The notes below the pieces were generated by a model. It searched no databases, had not been told where the DNA came from, and saw only the letters and a program-made list of their open reading frames with translations. Shown here one piece after another: positions 30,104 to 33,453 of a stretch of 33,453 bases of DNA. The first letter of the stretch is position 1. Every line of letters starts with the position of its first letter. The stretch comes from Geosiphon pyriformis (taxonomy: Eukaryota > Glomeromycota > Glomeromycetes > Archaeosporales > Geosiphonaceae). The DNA lies in NCBI GenBank assembly GCA_016748015.1, contig JAAOMT010000603.1, forward strand, positions 29,008-62,460, given 5' to 3'. A program made the translations under genes and the position numbers.

Positions 30104-30200
30104 ATAAACATCCAAAAGCCCATCCAAGTCAATAGATACTATAACAATCTTGTGATCAGTATTATTCATAGAATATAGGAATTATATATTAATACATAAT
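30104..30200 (-). pseudogene. Degenerate LINE fragment, end of endonuclease domain
   Basis: Directly after the LTR, the minus strand reads NNTDHKIVIVSIDLDGLLDV, which fits the terminal SDH motif of the LINE (APE-type) endonuclease that precedes the reverse transcriptase. Upstream of about 30200 the resemblance is lost, so the 5' end of the element is truncated or too mutated to follow. Confidence 0.5.
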
Positions 30201-30229
30201 TGGCCAATCAGAATAAAATGTAATAAAAA

Positions 30230-30396
30230 TGGAATTCTAGGATTCTTCTTAGAAAAATCACAGGATTTCAGAATTACAAAATTCCCATGTAAAAAATTAC
30301 AAAATTTCAGAATTCTAGAATTTCTTTTAAGGGATTACAGAATTCCAGGAATTTTAGGATTCTTGGCTAAAAAATTGTGAAATTCAAGAAATTTTG
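30230..30396. repeat. Degenerate tandem repeat, about four units of 38-41 bp
   Basis: Successive units share a TAAAAAATTACAAAATTTCAG-like start (shown in part) and an AGAATTCTAGAATTTC-like end. They sit just upstream of the LINE remnant. Units are diverged by many substitutions. Confidence 0.55.
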
Positions 30397-31694
30397 TACA
30401 ATAAAATTCATGTATATAGCAGCAGTATTAGAAGCAAAAAAGACAGAATTCTTAGTTTTAGAATCTTCAATGCCAACTTCCTACCCATTTCTTTATATAA
30501 TAGTATTCTATAACTTAAAGTAAACATATCCAATATCAATAAAATACTTGTTACTATTACAATTTATCTTTTTTTTTATCATTTTGTTTGTTGTATACTA
30601 ATTGATTAAGAATTAAGTCCTAAATTACTAATATCAAGAATTGCTTAGTGAAAGATCCTTGTAAAAAAGTAAACACTTGAATTTAAGAATTACTTACCAG
30701 AGAATTGCCAGCCACCAAGTCAAGAAAAAAATTGGCAGAATTGCAATTTTGAAAGGCTACTAAAAACCACTATTAAATCTCTGTCTATTATATAAAAGAC
30801 TCTATTAAAACTTTCAGATACAAAAACCTTCAGAAATTACCAACTTATATTAGCTATTAAACACCAAGTTACAGGTTTTTTATTTGTTTTTAGACTCCAA
30901 ATAATCATCTGTAATATTTGGTGCTCTCTGTGAAGTATAATCTAGCAGAGAACCAGCACCAATAGCAATCATCCAAAACAGTAACAGAATTAGAAGAAAC
31001 AAGAACAAACCACTTGAAATTTATGAAAACTTTATTTCGACACCATCAACCTTACCTAAAATTAACAAATAATCATTGGCCAGCAGAGTCAACCTTCAAT
31101 TTTTACATCAATAAAAGGATCAAATTCTATTTAAAAGATTAAAGAGATCTAAAAACAGCACTTACCAATTTTTATAATAAATCATTTCAAAACATCACTC
31201 TTTCACAAAATTATTTGTTCATTCAAATAATTACAGAAATTAATAGAAAAATTAAGAAACACACCAGACAGAAATTTTTTATTTTTTTTGCAGACAAAAA
31301 CAAAAAAAATTACAAACATTAGCAGAAACACCAAGAAACATACAACCACTTACTTAGAAAAAACCAAGGATAGTTTCACTCATTCACTCATTATATTATT
31401 ATACACCAGAGAGTACCATTAACATTACATCAGCAGACATGTCTATATTAACAGCAAAAGCATTAGCAGCAAAAATTACATTCCAAAGTTAACAAAAAAA
31501 AGCCAATTTATTGAGAACTTATGGTAATTACTTTGAAAAATTTAAATCATGATCACTTACATTATCAAGATTTTGATCTTCATTACCTCAACCTGATTTT
31601 GGAGTCACTGGTTCTTGGAAAATAACTGACTTGGAAAAAGAGAAAGATAGCAATTAGGAAGTTAATAATTAAAACCCAATCTCAGAAAACCCAG
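30397..31694. other. AT-rich region without recognisable feature
   Basis: About 1.3 kb with no open frame over 60 codons on either strand and no recognisable repeat. Its composition and lack of frames fit a decayed transposon, but I could not align it with the elements on either side. Confidence 0.5.
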
Positions 31695-31989
31695 TGTTAC
31701 TAATAAAATTTTAGCTATTAATTAACATAAAATTATTTTTATAATTCCTATTATTAATTAGCATATATTATTATTATTTCAATTATTACTTATTATTTAA
31801 CCAAATTATCAAATATCATTATTTAATTAATAATCCAATTTGTATTATAGAAATTAAGATAATTAAATTACATAATACCTTAAACCATTTAATATAGTCA
31901 AAATTCGCCAAAATTAATAAAAATTGGCTGAAATAATTAATAATTTGTAAAAATAACTTGTAGTTTGCCGAAATATATCTTTAATTCAC
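31695..31989 (+). mobile_element. LTR family A, copy 3, interrupted
   Basis: The first 295 bp of the same LTR, same orientation as copy 1, starting TGTTACTAATAAAATTTTAG. It follows copy 1 base for base with scattered transitions up to TTAATTCAC, then breaks exactly where another LTR (TGTTACGG) begins. The missing remainder should lie beyond the right edge of the window. Confidence 0.8.
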
Positions 31990-32608
31990 TGTTACGGAAT
32001 GGTTTTCTTGTTATATTTAATTGCTGATATCCCATTTTAATTGCAATCAGTCTTTCGTGAATTCCTCAATTCTATTTGTGTGATAATGTCACTATTATAC
32101 TGAAGGCTTTCTTTTTAATGTTGCGATGTAAGTTATTCTTCAATTCCTGATTGTTGTGTGTGTTCATGTACTCCTTCTCAAAGGCTGAACTGAAATCTAC
32201 CCACTGTCTGGGGTCTTCTCTGAGGCTATCCTTGCAATTGCCTGATGTGTTTCTCTAATCTAGAAACACAGAATGTTAATGGTCTTTAGTGCTTTTTCTA
32301 ATTCTTACAATAAAGCTTTTATTAATTAGTAACAACATGAATAATTTTGATCAAGGATTATTCTTCCAAGAGATTCAGTTGATAAATGATAGTTTCATTC
32401 AATAAATAATACAAGTAAGTTTCTTAATACTTTGGGTTGTGATAATTCAGTTTTAAATATTTTTTTTCATTTCTTTTTGATTTAAAGGTTTCTTGGGATA
32501 TTTAATTTGAAAGTATGATTTAAAGTGGAGTTTTTTGGATGAAATTGGATCTATTGCTTGATAAGTTATGATTTTTATTACTTTATTTTTCCTAATATTA
32601 AAACTACT

Positions 32609-32622
32609 GTATATATACATAT
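32609..32622 (-). promoter_or_regulatory. TATA-like box in the family B LTR
   Basis: TATGTATATATACA on the minus strand, about 45 bp downstream of the 23-bp repeat array in the transcription direction. This is the expected order of enhancer repeats and core promoter in a U3 region. Confidence 0.45.
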
Positions 32623-32667
32623 TTGTAGTTCTACAAGAAAACACATTGTAATACTTTCTTTTTGATA

Positions 32668-32759
32668 TTTCAACCTGGTGTTTGCTGCTATCACCAGTTG
32701 GTGTTGGCTGCTATTGTGAACTGGTGCTTGCCACTATTGCGAGATGGTGTTTGCTACTA
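32668..32759. repeat. Four tandem 23-bp repeats in the LTR U3 region
   Basis: Units 32668-32690, 32691-32713, 32714-32736 and 32737-32759 share a core of GGTGTTTGCTGCTA (plus strand) with a few substitutions each. The array is exact in period and lies upstream of the TATA-like box on the transcribed minus strand. Confidence 0.85.
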
Positions 32760-32860
32760 TGTTAATTATTACCTTTCTAAGATTATTACTGCGCTATATT
32801 ATGATTGAATAGTTTGTATTATTTTTATGATTCTTTTTGCTAAATTTTTAAACTGTAACA

Positions 32861-32875
32861 TTATCCCCTCCTTTT
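32861..32875 (-). other. Polypurine tract adjoining the 3' LTR
   Basis: Minus strand AAAAGGAGGGGATAA directly before the TGTTACAG start of the LTR. This is the primer site for plus-strand DNA synthesis in LTR retrotransposons and fixes the orientation of the element. Confidence 0.75.
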
Positions 32876-33453
32876 AAAATTGAGCTCCATCGAAATCGAA
32901 GTTAATTTCTTCATTAAATTTTAAGTTACTATAGTGGTTCAATACTGTGTTATTAATTTGTTGTTGTAATTCTTGAAATTGCAAATTGGTAAGTCATCCA
33001 ATACTGTTGGTTGTTATTATGTTCATGGTTGGGTCCAACAATAATTTGTGACAGTTTTCAAATGCTTTGAAAATTCTGTAAACTGTTTTTGAATAGAATG
33101 TAGTGTTGGTTTTTCCAATGAAAGGTTCTAATAGTTGGATAGTTGTTTTGTCAAACACTTTAGTTGAGTTTTTTGAGTATAATGTTTGTATGTTCAAGTG
33201 CTTTTCTAGTTGATAATAACAGTAATTAATTGGAAATTTCGTTTTCAAGTTGCTAAATGTGTCTGGTGTTAATTCACTTATTTCTATTTCTTCCATTATT
33301 AATGTATTGCCCAATGCTATCTCTAATTTTTCAATAACTTTGCTAATAAATTTGTTGTTATATTTGGCAATATTATATGGTTCAAAATTATGTTCTTTTT
33401 TTGTTTTTGGATTTTCTATTGTTCTTTTTATGTATGTTATCTTGGAGCTATTA
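32874..33453 (-). pseudogene. C-terminal end of a family B retrotransposon open frame, partial, one stop
   Basis: Minus-strand frame that enters from the right edge and reads ...FISKVIEKLEIALGNTLIME..., a helical stretch with KTKFPINYCYYQLEKHLNIQ and LLEPFIGKTNTTFYSKTVYR. It meets one TGA at 32994-32996, then continues in the same frame to FNEEINFDFDGAQF and a TAA at 32874-32876 that overlaps the polypurine tract. Its position makes it the last protein segment of the element. I do not recognise a protease, reverse transcriptase or integrase motif in it. The single stop could be a transition in an old copy or a real end followed by a fortuitous frame. Confidence 0.6.

Larger units (their letters stand above)
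31990..32860 (-). mobile_element. 3' LTR of an LTR retrotransposon, family B
   Basis: 871 bp bounded by TGTTACAG...CCGTAACA on the minus strand. It directly follows a polypurine tract, so it is the 3' LTR of an element running right to left. In minus-strand order it has four 23-bp repeats, then a TATA-like stretch, as expected for a U3 promoter. It is unrelated in body to family A and inserted into a copy of it. Confidence 0.78.

Overview
The window is nuclear DNA of a filamentous, early-diverging fungus, most likely an arbuscular mycorrhizal fungus (Glomeromycotina, Rhizophagus-like). The genes have many short introns (mostly 45-110 nt), the background is very AT-rich, and the right third carries a decayed non-LTR retrotransposon whose reverse transcriptase and RNase H text closely resembles the family that fills Rhizophagus genomes (recognised from memory, not by search). 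All gene models were spliced by hand; each keeps an open frame across every junction.

Layout. 1-1320 is AT-rich sequence with no gene. 1321-23148 is a compact gene island with seven genes: a Polo-like kinase (+, 1321-4186); an unrecognised small basic protein (+, 4536-5512); the ALG2 mannosyltransferase of N-glycan assembly (-, 6195-8026); a CLC-type Cl-/H+ exchanger with CBS domains (+, 8072-12761); a BORCS8-like subunit of the lysosome-positioning BORC complex (-, 12848-13536); an EDC4/Ge-1 mRNA-decapping scaffold (+, 13817-19465); and a chromatin-remodelling subunit joining an RSC7/SWP82-type (SAY-like) domain, a run of about 98 residues that is nearly all glutamine, a zinc knuckle and three PHD fingers (-, 19788-23148). 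Two head-to-head pairs share promoters: ALG2/CLC with only 45 bp between start codons, and BORCS8/EDC4 with 280 bp. The genes are housekeeping functions of different pathways; apart from CLC and BORCS8 both acting on endo-lysosomal membranes there is no functional cluster.

23149-33453 is an AT-rich repeat compartment without intact genes. A degenerate LINE lies on the minus strand (about 24.18-30.2 kb). It is split by two solo LTRs of one family in opposite orientation (25948-26918 and 29129-30103), each with a 4-bp target duplication. A third copy of that LTR (31695-31989) is itself cut by a different LTR retrotransposon, whose 3' LTR (31990-32860), polypurine tract and last coding segment run off the right edge. 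The LINE's stop codons look like C-to-T transitions in a CpA context.

The most notable signal is an apparent U12-type AT-AC intron in the CLC gene: donor ATATCCTT, branch site TTCCTTAAT, AC acceptor. It is the only splice found that restores the conserved CLC protein there. Three GC-AG introns, 19- and 20-nt microexons and an ATG-only first coding exon add to an unusual splicing picture.
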